Program-made: the position numbers and the translations under genes
NCBI RefSeq assembly: GCF_042688525.2
Contig: NZ_JBHWAB010000001.1
Span: 3,348,001-3,412,000, forward strand
Length of the DNA: 64,000 nt
Source of the DNA: Haloimpatiens sp042688525
GTDB lineage: Bacteria; Bacillota; Clostridia; Clostridiales; Clostridiaceae
Direction: 5' to 3'
Part shown: piece by piece, positions 63,434 to 64,000 of the stretch
Layout: the number at the start of each line of letters is the position of its first letter
Numbering within the stretch: the first letter of the stretch is position 1
Notes under the pieces: model-generated
Databases searched by the model: none
Told to the model about the DNA's origin: nothing
What the model saw: the letters and a program-made list of their open reading frames with translations, nothing else

Positions 63434-64000
63434 TTAATTTTCTTCTCTTTCTAAATCAATTTCTTTAAATTTTTCTAAATTGTCATTAGATAAAACTGTT
63501 TGTTTAGATGAAGCTTTACTAAATTTATTTAATTGAACTTTTGTTTTTTGTTGAGATACCATTGTTGCTGCTCCACCTATACATCCACCTTCACACATCA
63601 TTCCTTCTATAAAGTTTCCTGGAAGTCTTCCTACTTTAGCAAGCATCATAGCTTTTTTAATTTCTGCTCCTCCACTTGCTTTGAATGGCTTAAATTCTAC
63701 ATCTACACCTTTTTCATCTACATAATTTTTGATTGCAGATGTTAATCCACCTGATTGTGCAAAATTTCTTCCATACAATGAAGCATCATCTATAGCAACA
63801 TCTTCACATTGTTCTGGATCTATATCAAAAGCACCCATTAGTGCAGCAAATTCTTCAAAAGTCATAACATAATCTACTATACCTTTTACATCTGGTCTTT
63901 TCATCTCTGATTTTTTAGCCGTACATGGTCCTATAAATACCACAACTGCTTCTTTATCCATATCTTTTATCATTTTTGCTGTAGCAATCATCGGAGAAAC
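63434..64000 (-). CDS. [FeFe] hydrogenase large-subunit domain, C-terminal part
   Basis: The frame runs off the right edge, so the N-terminal part is missing; 189 codons are visible. The H-cluster motif 2 appears as FIGPCTAKKSEM (P-C-x-x-K-x-x-E), and motif 3 as EGMMCEGGCIGGAA with its two Cys. Motif 1 lies outside the window. The usual A-C-x-G-G-C-x-x-G-G-G-Q of the standard enzymes is replaced by M-C-E-G-G-C-I-G-G-A-A. This suggests a divergent group of monomeric clostridial [FeFe] hydrogenases, not the classical HydA; that assignment is tentative. It would use ferredoxin to produce or oxidise hydrogen. Confidence 0.82.
   Translation of the reverse strand, partial: VSPMIATAKMIKDMDKEAVVVFIGPCTAKKSEMKRPDVKGIVDYVMTFEEFAALMGAFDIDPEQCEDVAIDDASLYGRNFAQSGGLTSAIKNYVDEKGVDVEFKPFKASGGAEIKKAMMLAKVGRLPGNFIEGMMCEGGCIGGAATMVSQQKTKVQLNKFSKASSKQTVLSNDNLEKFKEIDLEREEN

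Overview
The window is AT-rich (roughly 70 percent or more A+T by eye), with strong GGAGG-type ribosome binding sites and many TTG/GTG starts. Its gene content is that of a Gram-positive anaerobe: Firmicute-style purine and cobalamin riboswitches, a CIRCE element before groESL, a prepilin-type pilus cluster and an [FeFe] hydrogenase. It looks like a chromosomal segment of Clostridium sensu stricto, perhaps near the C. botulinum/C. novyi groups; the species cannot be fixed from sequence reading alone. No tRNA, rRNA, CRISPR array, phage or plasmid replication gene was seen.

Layout. 1-1.1 kb: the start of a Y_Y_Y-domain protein running off the left edge, and a 54-residue ORF. 1.1-16.9 kb: a maltodextrin/glycogen regulon with ABC permeases MalG/MalF, binding lipoprotein MalE, LacI-type regulator, MsmX-like ATPase, alpha-glucan phosphorylase, GH15 glucoamylase, ROK glucokinase, GH133 debranching enzyme and GH31 alpha-glucosidase. 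TGCAAACGTTTGC-type operators before malE, the GH15 gene and the GH31 gene tie it together. 17-24 kb: NagZ-like lipoprotein, beta-carbonic-anhydrase-like protein, an unknown protein with a decayed second copy of its 3' end, a chemoreceptor, a YqxD-family protein and Pgi. 24.5-35.2 kb: a tandem duplication of a two-gene module (MMPL transporter plus a very long secreted coiled-coil protein), both copies preceded by the palindrome ATGACTNNNAGTCAT. 35.4-41.8 kb: an ArsC/Spx-like protein, an alanine/sodium symporter, and an ECF transporter with a divergent AraC regulator whose codon use differs from its neighbours. 42.2-49.6 kb: guaBA under a guanine riboswitch and btuFCD under a cobalamin riboswitch. 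49.6-58.5 kb: a type IV pilus operon (pilA, three minor pilins, a beta-repeat pseudopilin, pilB, pilC, a pilM-pilN fusion and pilO) behind a c-di-GMP-II riboswitch. 58.6-64 kb: AIM24-family protein, groESL, two membrane proteins and the C-terminal part of an [FeFe] hydrogenase.

How it fits together. MalEFG with MsmX would import maltodextrins. The cytoplasmic phosphorylase, GH15, GH31 and GH133 enzymes would degrade these and stored glycogen to glucose and glucose-1-phosphate. Glucokinase and Pgi lead into glycolysis. The pilus operon appears to be switched by c-di-GMP at the level of transcription termination.

The least expected structure is in the intergenic DNA. A family of about 145-bp palindromic elements with CTCAACTTTCGCAG terminal inverted repeats behaves like a MITE: two copies are flanked by perfect 7-bp direct repeats, and one copy lies inside a member of a second repeat family whose paralogue at 8.5 kb is unoccupied. 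Other notable items are the operator-flanked consensus promoter of the MMPL module, a repeat-array expansion in one coiled-coil partner, and a pilin-like protein carrying a long beta-repeat tail.
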